A DNA stretch of 64,000 bases from Flavobacterium fluvii (GCF_900129545.1 NZ_FQWB01000009.1:1-64000); one strand, 5' to 3'; positions 7,431-16,308 are shown, counted from the first letter of the stretch. The notes: a model not told the origin generated them from the letters alone. Program-made: numbers and translations.

Positions 7431-8051
7431 TTATTTACAATTTTTCAAGGCAGCCTCTGCCCTTTCCAATCCCCATTTTGGAGAAAAAGGAGTTTCAGGT
7501 TTAAAAGTAGCAAAAAGTCCGACAGCTTTTTCAATTTGGGCACACATTGGTTTGGTATCTTTGCCCCAAAATTTTGCTCCACCAATTTCAAATTCCGCTT
7601 TTCCGAAAACAGCCCTAGGATTTTCTGGTGCTATTGCTTCTGCTTTGGCATACAATTCCATAACGGTTCCAGATAATTTTTGTCCATTGGTCATAGGATC
7701 AAAAGCAATCCAGGCGGTATGAATCAGAGCTTGCATAACTAAAAGTTCGGCGTTGTTGGGATTTTTTATCAATTCAACATCTAAGGCATTTTGCGCTTTG
7801 GTCAACAATAAGTCAATTTGTTCTTTGTCTTTTGTTCCAAAAGCTGTTGTTGTATTTACCAAAGCCACGTAATAATTAGGCAGCCAAGATGTTTTTTCGG
7901 CAGCCGCAATTCTTTCGAACATGGCTGATGCTTCGGTATTTTTTCCTTCGCCCCAAAGTTGGAACGCTTTTCCCATTCCTTGTTCAAATTGCCCTTGGGC
8001 TGATACTAAACTGGTGATAAAGAATGCGATTGCAATGATAATTTTTGTCAT
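7431..8051 (-). CDS. TPR-like exported protein
   Basis: 206 aa. Signal peptide of about 18 residues (MTKIIIAIAFFITSLVSAQ) followed by a helical region with tetratricopeptide-like spacing (FQLWGEGKNTEASAMFERI; NPNNAELLVMQALIHTAWI; AKAEAIAPENPRAVFGKAEF). No catalytic residues. I take it as a periplasmic TPR scaffold protein; the partner is unknown. It is upstream of the kinase/2TM operon on the same strand, but that operon has its own promoter. A TATATTTG box lies at 8088-8095 (minus strand), about 36 nt upstream of the start. Confidence 0.78.
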   Translation of the reverse strand: MTKIIIAIAFFITSLVSAQGQFEQGMGKAFQLWGEGKNTEASAMFERIAAAEKTSWLPNYYVALVNTTTAFGTKDKEQIDLLLTKAQNALDVELIKNPNNAELLVMQALIHTAWIAFDPMTNGQKLSGTVMELYAKAEAIAPENPRAVFGKAEFEIGGAKFWGKDTKPMCAQIEKAVGLFATFKPETPFSPKWGLERAEAALKNCK

Positions 8052-8087
8052 GATTTCTAGTTTTTAATTGATTGATTAATTCTTGAA

Positions 8088-8095
8088 CAAATATA
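8088..8095 (-). promoter_or_regulatory. -7 box (TATATTTG) for the TPR-like gene
   Basis: Exact TAnnTTTG match on the minus strand, predicting a leader of about 30 nt. No clear -33 element. Confidence 0.4.
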
Positions 8096-8164
8096 TTGTG
8101 GTTGTAATGGTTTTGAAATTTACATTTACTGAACTGTTGAATTTCGAGGATGAATTGTATGGCA

Positions 8165-10303
8165 TTACAAATTCTCCAACTGATTCGTCTTTTTATCCTT
8201 GCTTATTGTCCAAAAGAAACCCACAAAAAAGAATCGATCCGCAGTGGGAACAATCGCTTGACTTTCATAAATTCCTGCTGAATTTGTCGTGTTCGCATAA
8301 TTGTAACCATATACATTTTTGATGCCGGCAACATTGGTCACCGAGAAAAAAAGTATCTTTTGAGGCGAAATTAAATAAGCCCAATTCACGCTTAAATTAT
8401 TGTAGGTTTTTGTTTTTCCGTCCATAAAAACCGTTTCATTCGGGTTATTGTAAGGTCTTCCAGAACTGAATGTATAAGTGGTCCCTATCTGCGAACGCCA
8501 ATCTTGAATCCAATATTTGGTTACCAAGGAAAAAGTGTGATCGGCAATAAAACTGGGCGTTGCCTGTTTTGGGAAATTCGCATAATCCCGTTCCGTGTCT
8601 ATATAGGAATAGGAAATCCAATATTCCAGGTTTTTAATATTCTTGTTGTCTCTCCAAAACAGCTCCAATCCTTTGGCATATCCTGATCCGCTATTATTGA
8701 AATTGCTGTTGTAAACTGGCGACTTGGTGTCGTATTTTACCAAATTATCATAGCTTTTATAATAGACTTCTGCTTTAAAAATCTGCTTGTCCTTGTTGAA
8801 TTCATAACTCAAAATATAATGTTGCGATTTCTCTGCTTGCAAACTAGTGGAGTATTTCAGATAATCGTTTTTTGGAGCTTGGTCGAATGTTCCGTAAGCC
8901 ATTGAAAACTGCTGATTTTTGGCCACTTTATAGGCCAAAGCCAATCTTGGTGCGATGGAACTTTCGTCCAATAAATAGTTTTTCGAAAATCGGAAACCCA
9001 CTTTTGTAATCAAATTATTGGTGACCAAAAAGTCTGTTTCCGAAAAGGCAGCAAAAATATTCGAATGATACCCACTATCGGAATTGGTAACCGATTCCGA
9101 AAAATTGGTGTAAAAATAATCGGCTCCAAAACTGGTTTTTATTGTATTCGAAATGGGTTTTGTCAATTTCAATTTTAAATGACTGGCATTTTCGGAAGCA
9201 TCATAATTATAGACATCATAAATCCCACTATTTCTACTTTTAGCAAAACTAATTCCTGCAAAAATGTTCCAATTATCTCCAAAACCTCCTTTGTATGAAA
9301 GGTTCGAGTACAAATTATTGTTCTTGTTTTGGGTACGCAATTTGTCAGGATAATTAACATCATCTTGCTTCAAATCGAAATTGGCAGCCGTGTAGGAAGC
9401 GTAAAATTTCAGCAATCCTCTGTCTAACTTTTGTCTAAAAACGGTTTCCCCGCCAATAGACTCATAAGGTTTTATCCATTCGATATTGTCGGGTAACAAC
9501 GATTGATACGGTTGCAAATTAATATAACTTGTGTTTACGCTCAAGGAATTATTTTTCCATTTCTGGGTATTTCCAAGACCCAAACCCACTGTCATTACTC
9601 CAATATCGGTTTTTTCCAAATCGGGCTCGTCAATGGTATTCATTACCAAAATACTCGAAAGAGCTTCGCCATATTCCGCCGAATAACCACCTGTCGAAAA
9701 AGTCGTCCCCTTGAAAAGCAAAGGCGAAAAAGTACTTCTCGTAGGCACATTATTCGCTGTTTGAAGATAAGGTTGCGCCACGCGAATTCCATCGACAAAT
9801 GTTTGGGTTTCGTTTGCTTCTCCTCCACGGACAAAAAGTTTGCCGCTTTCGCCAACAATCTGCGTACCCGGCAAAGTTTTGAATGCCGAAATAATATCGC
9901 CTGGATTCCCGGCCGTGGTCAAAATATCCAAAGGTTTCAAAACAGAAACTCTCGATTTTCCACCCGATTCTATTGTTCCAGCCGTTATTAAAACTTCGTT
10001 CAATTCGGTTGCATTATGCTTTAAAATTAGGGTTTGACTTTGGTATGTACTCATCACAATCGCCAGTTGTTTTGGTTCAAACGACAAAGCACTAATGACC
10101 AAAGTTTGGCTTCCTTCGGCTGTTGTGGTAAAACTAAATTCTCCCGTATTATTTGATGTTGCACCATCATAAGTTCCATCAATATAAATATTGGCATTGG
10201 AAATTGGTTTGTTTTTTTCGTCCACTATTTTTCCGAAAATCGTCGTTTGAGAAAAGGAACAAATTGTAAAAAAGAAAATGGCTAAAAGTAAAAATGGCTT
10301 CAT
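8165..10303 (-). CDS. TonB-dependent outer-membrane receptor
   Basis: 712 aa from the ATG at 10303. The open frame extends 35 codons further up, but only the inner Met gives a signal peptide (MKPFLLLAIFFFTICSFSQ). Domains in order: signal peptide; a CarboxypepD_reg-like beta-sandwich (about 22-105, GKIVDEKNKPISNANIYIDG); a plug (about 110-215, GESGKLFVRGGEANETQTF); then an aromatic-rich beta-barrel to the C-terminus. It has no SusD partner or neighbouring hydrolase, so the ligand (siderophore, vitamin, peptide or other) cannot be inferred. A TACATTTG box at 10324-10331 lies just upstream. Confidence 0.9.
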   Translation of the reverse strand: MKPFLLLAIFFFTICSFSQTTIFGKIVDEKNKPISNANIYIDGTYDGATSNNTGEFSFTTTAEGSQTLVISALSFEPKQLAIVMSTYQSQTLILKHNATELNEVLITAGTIESGGKSRVSVLKPLDILTTAGNPGDIISAFKTLPGTQIVGESGKLFVRGGEANETQTFVDGIRVAQPYLQTANNVPTRSTFSPLLFKGTTFSTGGYSAEYGEALSSILVMNTIDEPDLEKTDIGVMTVGLGLGNTQKWKNNSLSVNTSYINLQPYQSLLPDNIEWIKPYESIGGETVFRQKLDRGLLKFYASYTAANFDLKQDDVNYPDKLRTQNKNNNLYSNLSYKGGFGDNWNIFAGISFAKSRNSGIYDVYNYDASENASHLKLKLTKPISNTIKTSFGADYFYTNFSESVTNSDSGYHSNIFAAFSETDFLVTNNLITKVGFRFSKNYLLDESSIAPRLALAYKVAKNQQFSMAYGTFDQAPKNDYLKYSTSLQAEKSQHYILSYEFNKDKQIFKAEVYYKSYDNLVKYDTKSPVYNSNFNNSGSGYAKGLELFWRDNKNIKNLEYWISYSYIDTERDYANFPKQATPSFIADHTFSLVTKYWIQDWRSQIGTTYTFSSGRPYNNPNETVFMDGKTKTYNNLSVNWAYLISPQKILFFSVTNVAGIKNVYGYNYANTTNSAGIYESQAIVPTADRFFFVGFFWTISKDKKTNQLENL

Positions 10304-10323
10304 GGCTTGAGTTTTTGATGAAG

Positions 10324-10331
10324 CAAATGTA
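10324..10331 (-). promoter_or_regulatory. -7 box (TACATTTG) for the TonB receptor
   Basis: Exact TAnnTTTG on the minus strand, 20 nt upstream of the ATG at 10303. It lies inside the extended open frame and supports the shorter start. Confidence 0.45.
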
Positions 10332-10488
10332 TCGCTGCAATTAGAGCCTTGAAATATTAGATGACCGAACTGTGGAATTTTGGGGATGAATTGTAAAGAC
10401 GAACACAATGAATTTAAAAATGACCGCAGATTCGCAGATTCAATTCTTTAAAATCCTAAATTTGTTTAATTCTAAAATTTAAAAAAAA

Positions 10489-10947
10489 ATGAAAAAATCA
10501 ATCTTTTTACTTTTACTGCTGTCTTTTACTGCTGTATCTTTTTCCCAGGAAACTGGATCAACATATGACGAAAAATTGGCTAAATCCTTGAATGCAGATG
10601 ACCGTGGAATGAAAAAATATGTATTTTGTTTGTTAAAAACAGGAAGCAACACCACTGCAACACAAGAGGAAACCCAAAAACTATTCAAAGGCCATATGGA
10701 AAATATCGGTCGATTGGCAAAAGAAGGAAAACTCGTTGTTGCCGGCCCGTTCATGAAAAACGAAAGGAATTACAGAGGCATTTATATCTTTAATGCAAGC
10801 AGTATCGAAGAAGCCAAAGAATTTGTCGCCACAGACCCAGCGGTACAATCCAATCTTCTTGAAGCCGAACTGACGCTTTGGTATGGAAGCGCGGCATTGC
10901 AGGAAACACTAGAAATACACAACAAAATTGCCAAAACTAAAATTTAA
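10489..10947 (+). CDS. Exported YciI-like protein
   Basis: 152 aa. Signal peptide (MKKSIFLLLLLSFTAVSFSQ) followed by a YCII-related domain (about 38-140): KYVFCLLKTGSN, an FKGHMENIGRLAKEGKLVVAG segment with the family His, and the FVATDPAVQ motif that carries the family's conserved Asp. YciI proteins are usually small cytoplasmic ferredoxin-fold proteins, so an exported version is less usual. Biochemical activity is unknown. Only 3 bp separate it from the acetyltransferase gene, so the two are probably one operon. Confidence 0.83.
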   Translation: MKKSIFLLLLLSFTAVSFSQETGSTYDEKLAKSLNADDRGMKKYVFCLLKTGSNTTATQEETQKLFKGHMENIGRLAKEGKLVVAGPFMKNERNYRGIYIFNASSIEEAKEFVATDPAVQSNLLEAELTLWYGSAALQETLEIHNKIAKTKI

Positions 10948-10950
10948 TCC

Positions 10951-11508
10951 ATGAAAACCGAAAAAGAAAAAATGATAACCGGAGAATATTACTTGGCCGG
11001 CGATCCTGTTCTGGTAAAAGAACGCCGAAAAGCAAAAAATTTACTCCACCGATTAAACGTAACCGAATATCGCTTGACCAAAAAAGCCAAAGAAATTCTA
11101 AAAGAATTAATTCCGAACACTGGTAAAAGTCTTTATATCGAACCGCCATTTCATTGTGATTATGGTTACAATATTATTTGTGGCGACAATGTTTATTTCA
11201 ACGTGAATTGTGTCGTCTTGGACTGCGCTCCAGTAAAAATTGGTTCCAATGTGTTTTTTGCGCCCAATGTCCAAATTTATACCGCCACGCATCCGCTTGA
11301 CGCTGAATTAAGAAAAACTCTCGAAAACGCTTTGCCCATTTCCATTGGAGACGATTGCTGGATCGGAGGAAATGCTGTCATTTGCCCTGGAGTGAGCATA
11401 GGAAATGGTTGCGTGATTGGAGCGGGTTCGGTGGTAACAAAAGACATTCCCGACAATTCATTGGCGGTCGGAAATCCTGCGAAAGTAATCAAGAAACTGA
11501 ATCAATAA
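10951..11508 (+). CDS. Hexapeptide-repeat sugar O-acetyltransferase (Maa/NodL type)
   Basis: 185 aa, typical length for maltose/galactoside O-acetyltransferases. An N-terminal maltose-acetyltransferase cap (about 5-60, MITGEYYLAGDPVLVKERR) precedes a left-handed beta-helix (YNIICGDNVYFNVNCVVLD; FAPNVQIYTATHPLDAELR; DDCWIGGNAVICPGVSIGNG; AVGNPAKVIKKL). The His in the ATHPL segment matches the catalytic His of the family. It would transfer acetyl from acetyl-CoA to a sugar or similar acceptor in the cytoplasm. Forms a pair with the YciI-like gene. Confidence 0.9.
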   Translation: MKTEKEKMITGEYYLAGDPVLVKERRKAKNLLHRLNVTEYRLTKKAKEILKELIPNTGKSLYIEPPFHCDYGYNIICGDNVYFNVNCVVLDCAPVKIGSNVFFAPNVQIYTATHPLDAELRKTLENALPISIGDDCWIGGNAVICPGVSIGNGCVIGAGSVVTKDIPDNSLAVGNPAKVIKKLNQ

Positions 11509-11639
11509 GCTTTATCCTTACAAAAATATTAGTCTTTATTTATTTAACAGCTTAAACACAAAACAAACACAGATACCCTTACAATCATAAAAATATAACA
11601 ATTTTTAACTCAAAAATGACTTATTCGATTTTCATTTTA

Positions 11640-11647
11640 TAATTTTG
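11640..11647 (+). promoter_or_regulatory. -7 box (TAATTTTG) of the CLC/HPP unit
   Basis: Exact TAnnTTTG, 26 nt before the start of the CLC gene. No obvious -33 TTG. Confidence 0.45.
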
Positions 11648-11673
11648 CCTTCCCGCTATAAAAAATTCATAGA

Positions 11674-12954
11674 ATGAACAATACAGCTCAAATTAAAAAA
11701 AACTACAAGTTAATTAAGTTTCAAAAACTAGTAATCGTTTCAATTTTAATTGGTTTTCTTTCTGCTTTTTTAGGACTTGTTTTAAAGAAAGCCACAGAGC
11801 ATTACGAAGAACTTTTTTTCCATAAAGCGACAATCAATCCTATATTTTTTATCATTTTTCCAGTTTTCGGATTATCCATCATTTATTTTTTACGCCAATA
11901 TTTATTCAAACGCAAAGAAAACAAAGGCATCAAAGAAATCTTTGAAAGCACTAATTCCAAATCCAAAAACCTGCCTAGTTATAAAATCTCATCCCATTTC
12001 ATAAACGGATTATTAACTGTTGTTTTTGGCGGTTCCACAGGAATTGAGGTTTCTACCGTAGTAGCTTCGGCAACCATTGGTTCAGTCGCGCAGAGAAAAG
12101 AAAATGTTTTTAGACAGTACAAAACCGAATTGATTTGCGCAGGAGTTGCAGCAGGCGTCACCGCTTTGTTTGGGAGTCCAATAGCAGGAATCTTGTTTGC
12201 AATTGAAGTAATTTCTCGAAAAGTAACTCGTGCTTTCGTCATTTCAAATGTAATTGCTGTTTCCATCGCTTTTGGTTTGATTACTATTTTAAAAGAAGAA
12301 CCTTTGTTTGCTGTTACAATCACGACCTGGCATATAAAAGCGATTCCATATTTTATCCTTTTGGGAATTTTGGCAGGATTAAATTCGGTTTATTTAACCC
12401 GATGTGTATTGTTTTTCAAATTACAATTCTCGAAAATAAATACTCATTATTACAAAATTCTTTTAGGCTCGGCAGTTTTGAGTATCTCCTTATATATATT
12501 CCCGCAATTGTATGGTGAAGGCTATCACTCCATCAAAACCATTTTTGGCAATACATCCCAAATTCCATTGACAATAACTTTAGCCTTAACTTTCATTGGG
12601 TTATTAGTTTTAAAACCAATTGTAACCTCAATAACACTCGCTTCTGGAGGTGATGGCGGTGTTTTTGCTCCAAGCCTTTTTATTGGTGCCTTTTTAGGAT
12701 TATTGGTCGCTTCAGTCTTAAACACCTTTTTTAATTCAGGAGTGATTCCAATAAATTTCATGATTATCGGGATGGCAGCCGTTTTGAGTGCCAGCATTCA
12801 CGCACCTTTCACGGCCATCTTCCTGGTTTGCGGTTTGACCAATGATTACACTTTGTTCCTTCCTATTTTGGTAGTTTGCCTGATTTCAAAATACACCGCA
12901 AAAACAATTTATCCTTTCACGGTGTACAGCTTTACTCCAAGTATTTTAAAATAA
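11674..12954 (+). CDS. CLC-family chloride channel/transporter
   Basis: 426 aa, the membrane core of a CLC protein without CBS domains. Recognisable motifs: FGGSTGIEVSTV (119-129, in place of GREGP, with the gating Glu125 kept), GSPIAGILFAIEV (168-179), GEGYHS (281-286), GGDGGVFAPSLF (GxFxP, 329-333) and a Tyr-rich C-terminal helix. The internal proton Glu of bacterial antiporters (E203 in E. coli ClcA) aligns with Val179, as in true channels, and the first filter motif GSGIP is degenerate (NKGIK). It probably conducts Cl- or another small anion. The HPP gene follows after 4 bp. Confidence 0.9.
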   Translation: MNNTAQIKKNYKLIKFQKLVIVSILIGFLSAFLGLVLKKATEHYEELFFHKATINPIFFIIFPVFGLSIIYFLRQYLFKRKENKGIKEIFESTNSKSKNLPSYKISSHFINGLLTVVFGGSTGIEVSTVVASATIGSVAQRKENVFRQYKTELICAGVAAGVTALFGSPIAGILFAIEVISRKVTRAFVISNVIAVSIAFGLITILKEEPLFAVTITTWHIKAIPYFILLGILAGLNSVYLTRCVLFFKLQFSKINTHYYKILLGSAVLSISLYIFPQLYGEGYHSIKTIFGNTSQIPLTITLALTFIGLLVLKPIVTSITLASGGDGGVFAPSLFIGAFLGLLVASVLNTFFNSGVIPINFMIIGMAAVLSASIHAPFTAIFLVCGLTNDYTLFLPILVVCLISKYTAKTIYPFTVYSFTPSILK

Positions 12955-12958
12955 ATAT

Positions 12959-13564
12959 ATGCCCATAGAACAAATAAAACGAAACTATCGCAAAACCAAA
13001 TACATTCTTTACAAAGAAACTTTGGTAGACTGGAAAGAACATTTTTGGGCCTTTTTGGGTTCATTTATTGCTATTGGAGTTTTGGCTTACATTCAATCCA
13101 TTCATTTTTCAGGGAATGATGCCGTGTATTTAATTGGTTCTTTTGGAGCATCGAGCGTACTGGTTTATGGCATTATCCAAAGTCCGTTTTCACAACCTCG
13201 AAACTTGGTTGGTGGTCACTTAATATCAGCATTTATAGGTGTTAGCGTTCATAAATTACTTCCGGATATTATTTGGATTGCAGCTCCGTTGGCCGTTTCC
13301 CTTTCCATAGTTTTAATGCAAATCACCAAAACCTTGCATCCGCCGGGAGGAGCAACTGCTCTTATTGCCATTATTGGTTCCGATAAAATAAAAGATCTCG
13401 GCTATCTGTATGTACTTTCCCCTGTATTCATTGGCGTTTTGATTCTATTGCTGACGGCTTTAATTTTCAACAACATGACTTCCAATAGAAGTTATCCAAG
13501 TCATCCTAAATACCATCTTATCAAGAAAAAGCTAGTTCATAAAATTAAAAAAAGTGCATCTTAA
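12959..13564 (+). CDS. HPP family membrane protein
   Basis: 201 aa with about five predicted membrane helices and the family signature TKTLHPPGGATALIAIIG. Another conserved block, GSFGASSVLVYGIIQSPFSQ, precedes it. HPP proteins are integral membrane proteins; a plant/cyanobacterial member has been linked to nitrite transport, but most bacterial members are uncharacterised. The start lies 4 bp after the CLC stop, so the two membrane proteins are translated from one mRNA and may act on the same anion. That link is inference. Confidence 0.88.
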   Translation: MPIEQIKRNYRKTKYILYKETLVDWKEHFWAFLGSFIAIGVLAYIQSIHFSGNDAVYLIGSFGASSVLVYGIIQSPFSQPRNLVGGHLISAFIGVSVHKLLPDIIWIAAPLAVSLSIVLMQITKTLHPPGGATALIAIIGSDKIKDLGYLYVLSPVFIGVLILLLTALIFNNMTSNRSYPSHPKYHLIKKKLVHKIKKSAS

Positions 13565-13703
13565 TTCAATTTGAAAACGAACTTTAATAACAACCTCATA
13601 TTCTACTTTAGAAAATCAATCTCAAAATCTTATCAACAAATCTGAGATATTAAGTTTAACCCAATATGATTAGGATAAAGATTTGACTCTAAAAATAATA
13701 AAT

Positions 13704-14357
13704 ATGCAAAAAAAATATGTTTTCTGGACAGGAATTTTAAGTGTAATACTTTTTGTAAATACAACTATTATTGCAGGTTTTTTTCATCCTAATTACAATC
13801 ATTTTTCCCAGTTTATAAGCGAATTATATGCTGTTGATGCACCAAACACGGATTTAATTCGCTTTTTTGGTTATTTGCCTAGTGGGATTTTATTTATAAT
13901 TTTTTCTTTACTTGCTCAAAAAATGACGCCAAAATCAAGGTTTAAATCAATTGGCTTTTTGGGTATTATAGTAGGATATGGTTTTGGCACAATCATTTGC
14001 GCAATTTACAATTGTGACACTGGATGTAATCCTAAATTTATCAACCCGAGTTTATCTCAAATAATTCATAATTTAACGGGAATGATAACGTACTTGATTG
14101 TTCCATTTTCAATATTATTAATTGCTATTGCTTCAAGAAATTGGAAAAACAGCATTCAATACACTTTAATCAGTTTTATAATTTTTGCAATCAGTTTTAC
14201 TTTTGTGGTTGTTCTAAATTTAAATCTTGATTCACCATACAAAGGGTTAATTCAACGAATTATCGAAGTGAGTATTTTATTTTGGATAGCATATGGCGCA
14301 TTTTATTTTTCAAATAAATCTTTTCAACAAATCCGAAATCTAAAATCTAAAATCTAA
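13704..14357 (+). CDS. DUF998 family membrane protein
   Basis: 217 aa from the ATG at 13704; a longer reading starts at a TTG at 13683 but adds nothing family-like. Six or so membrane helices, beginning with KKYVFWTGILSVILFV and including the FFHPNYNHFSQFISELYA segment typical of DUF998. Function is unknown. Its stop codon is formed inside a short AAATCTA heptamer array (14336-14356), so the last residues (NLKSKI) are repeat-encoded. Confidence 0.8.
   Translation: MQKKYVFWTGILSVILFVNTTIIAGFFHPNYNHFSQFISELYAVDAPNTDLIRFFGYLPSGILFIIFSLLAQKMTPKSRFKSIGFLGIIVGYGFGTIICAIYNCDTGCNPKFINPSLSQIIHNLTGMITYLIVPFSILLIAIASRNWKNSIQYTLISFIIFAISFTFVVVLNLNLDSPYKGLIQRIIEVSILFWIAYGAFYFSNKSFQQIRNLKSKI
14336..14356. 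repeat. Heptamer array, 3 x AAATCTA
   Basis: Three exact tandem copies of AAATCTA, plus a partial fourth, spanning the last codons and TAA stop of the DUF998 gene. It is close in sequence to the long AATCTGA array at 59535-59665, which also sits at a stop codon. Confidence 0.8.
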
Positions 14358-14360
14358 AAT

Positions 14361-14368
14361 TAAATTTT
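14361..14368 (+). promoter_or_regulatory. -7 box (TACCTTTG) for the ORF-3-like gene
   Basis: Exact TAnnTTTG, 30 nt upstream of the ATG at 14399 and directly after the heptamer array. Confidence 0.4.
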
Positions 14369-14398
14369 ACCTTTGACCTTTCAATAAAAACAAAGATT

Positions 14399-14938
14399 AT
14401 GGTTTATAAATTTAGGGTAATTCTTGATGCCGAAGAGGACATTTTTAGAGACATTGCAATACTTGCCGAAGATACTTTAGAGGATTTACACAATGCCATC
14501 TTCAATTCTTTTGGATTTGACGGAATGGAAGTAGCTTCTTTCTATACCTGCGACGATACTTGGAATCAAGAAGACGAAATTCCAATGTTTGACACTGGCG
14601 ATATTCCCGGCGAACAAAAAACAATGAGCGATTATCAGCTTTCGGATATTTTGGACAAAGAAAACACCAAAATAATCTATGTTTACGATTTCATCAATAT
14701 GTGGACTTTCCTTGTAGAATTGGCCGCAATCGAAGAAGTTGTTGCTGGGAACACCTATCCAGAAACTATTTTTTCTGTTGGTGAAATGCCAGATGAAGCG
14801 ATGGAAAAACATTTCATTGCTGATGATGACGAAGAAAGTTATAACGAATTTGAAGACGATCTTGACGAAGAAGACCTCGACATGTTTAGCGGAGACGATA
14901 GTTTTGAAGACTACGGGTTTGAAGAAAACTGGAATTAA
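14399..14938 (+). CDS. Plasmid pRiA4b ORF-3-like protein
   Basis: 179 aa. The N-terminal two-thirds (about 1-125) match the PRiA4_ORF3/IS1096_orfR fold: MVYKFRVILDAEEDIFRDIA, LHNAIFNSFGFDG, MEVASFYTCDD and YVYDFINMWTFLVEL. The C-terminus (about 145-179) is an extremely acidic Asp/Glu tail with no defined fold. These proteins are widespread in Bacteroidota chromosomes and their role is unknown; the acidic tail may mimic nucleic acid or bind a basic partner (speculation). A strong terminator follows at 14961-15008. Confidence 0.82.
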   Translation: MVYKFRVILDAEEDIFRDIAILAEDTLEDLHNAIFNSFGFDGMEVASFYTCDDTWNQEDEIPMFDTGDIPGEQKTMSDYQLSDILDKENTKIIYVYDFINMWTFLVELAAIEEVVAGNTYPETIFSVGEMPDEAMEKHFIADDDEESYNEFEDDLDEEDLDMFSGDDSFEDYGFEENWN

Positions 14939-14960
14939 AAAGAGAAGAAATCAATAATCG

Positions 14961-15008
14961 AGAACCAAGATGAAAGACTTCAACTCTGTCTTACATCTTG
15001 GTTCTTTT
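14961..15008 (+). terminator. Intrinsic terminator
   Basis: Twelve-base arms AGAACCAAGATG (14961-14972) and CATCTTGGTTCT (14994-15005), a 21-nt loop and a short T-run. It separates the ORF-3-like gene from the nucleoid-associated protein. Confidence 0.7.
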
Positions 15009-15028
15009 GCTTAAAAAAACTAAACCAA

Positions 15029-16087
15029 ATGATCAATTTATTCAATACGCATATCGAAACACTTTCCATTCACAGAGTGGGAAACAAAAGCAGAAACGAA
15101 GCCATATTCTTGTCGGAACAATCCTTTAACCTAAATGACGAGATTGTACCATTAATTAAAGAATATTTCTTTAAACCATTCCGTGAAAAAGAAGAAAACT
15201 ACTTTCAATTTGCACACGAAGTAGACTTGGAATACAACGACATGTTCAAATTCGCCACACAGATTTTCGAAAATCCAAGCAGCTTGCACGAAGTATCGAA
15301 ACAAATCACGACTCATTTATTCGAACAATCGAACCATCCACACATTAAAAACGGAGAGGTTTATGTGACGCATTTAACAAACTTGAATATCGACAACAAT
15401 GTCGTGGATGCCATTGGGATATTCAAAAGCGAGTTGCAATCGGATTTCTTGCAATTTGAAGAAAAAGAATCCAACTTGGAAATGATTTTGCAACACGGCA
15501 TCAACCTAAGCAAACTGGACAAAGGTTGCATCATTTTCAATTATAAAAAAGAGGAAGGTTACAAAATTCTTACTGTCGATAGCAACCGTTATGATGCCCG
15601 TTATTGGTTGGAACATTTCCTTTCGGTTGATGCTTTTGAAGACGAGAATTTCATCACCAAGAAATACTTGAAATTTTGTCAAGGTTTTGCCAAAGACGTT
15701 GTTTTTCCTGCCGAAGACAAAAAAGAAGAAGTAATGTTCATGAATCGCTCCGTGAATTATTTTGCCAAAAACGACCAATTCGAAGAAACCAATTTCTTGA
15801 ACGAAGTTTTGGACAATCCCGATTTAATTCCTGAATTCAAAAACTACAAAGTAGATAAAGGCGAAAAATACAGCATTGAAGACGTGACTACTTTTCCAAT
15901 TGCCAATGCTGCAGTTTCGGATGCCAGGAAATCCATCAAAAACGTAATCAATCTGGATACGCAAATTCAAATTAAAATGGATTTCATTAATCCTGAAAGT
16001 GCCGAAAAATTTGTGGAAAAAGGTTGGGATGAAGAAAAACAAATGTACTACTACTTGGTTTATTTCAATAAAGAAGTGAAAAGCTAG
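15029..16087 (+). CDS. Nucleoid-associated protein (NdpA/YejK-like)
   Basis: 352 aa, full length for the family. Typical segments: an N-terminal HRVGNKSRNEAIFLSEQSF block, a middle HLTNLNIDNNVVDAIGIFKS block and a C-terminal VDKGEKYSIEDVTTFPIA region. NdpA-type proteins are cytoplasmic and associate with the nucleoid; their precise activity is poorly known. The gene stands alone, with a terminator on each side. Confidence 0.85.
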   Translation: MINLFNTHIETLSIHRVGNKSRNEAIFLSEQSFNLNDEIVPLIKEYFFKPFREKEENYFQFAHEVDLEYNDMFKFATQIFENPSSLHEVSKQITTHLFEQSNHPHIKNGEVYVTHLTNLNIDNNVVDAIGIFKSELQSDFLQFEEKESNLEMILQHGINLSKLDKGCIIFNYKKEEGYKILTVDSNRYDARYWLEHFLSVDAFEDENFITKKYLKFCQGFAKDVVFPAEDKKEEVMFMNRSVNYFAKNDQFEETNFLNEVLDNPDLIPEFKNYKVDKGEKYSIEDVTTFPIANAAVSDARKSIKNVINLDTQIQIKMDFINPESAEKFVEKGWDEEKQMYYYLVYFNKEVKS

Positions 16088-16114
16088 TCGAATTCTTAAA
16101 ATCAAACTATTTCA

Positions 16115-16148
16115 AATCCTCAATTAGTAAAATAATTGGGGATTTTTT
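16115..16148 (+). terminator. Intrinsic terminator after ndpA-like gene
   Basis: AAATCCTCAATT and AATTGGGGATTTT form a stem with one G-T pair and a short A-rich loop, followed by a T-run. Confidence 0.7.
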
Positions 16149-16308
16149 ATGATTTTAATACTTAATATACAATAAATGAAAATCTTCACAAGATTAAAAT
16201 TATAAGTATTTTATTATTTATTTTTAAAAAATACGTATTTTATCGATTAAATTTTATTTTTTGTCGATTATATTATACGTTTACTAAAACAAATGTAATA
16301 CACTTATT

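Noticed and set aside
9503..9991. 162-codon open frame on the plus strand
   Set aside because: Antisense to the TonB receptor plug and barrel; no coding signal of its own.
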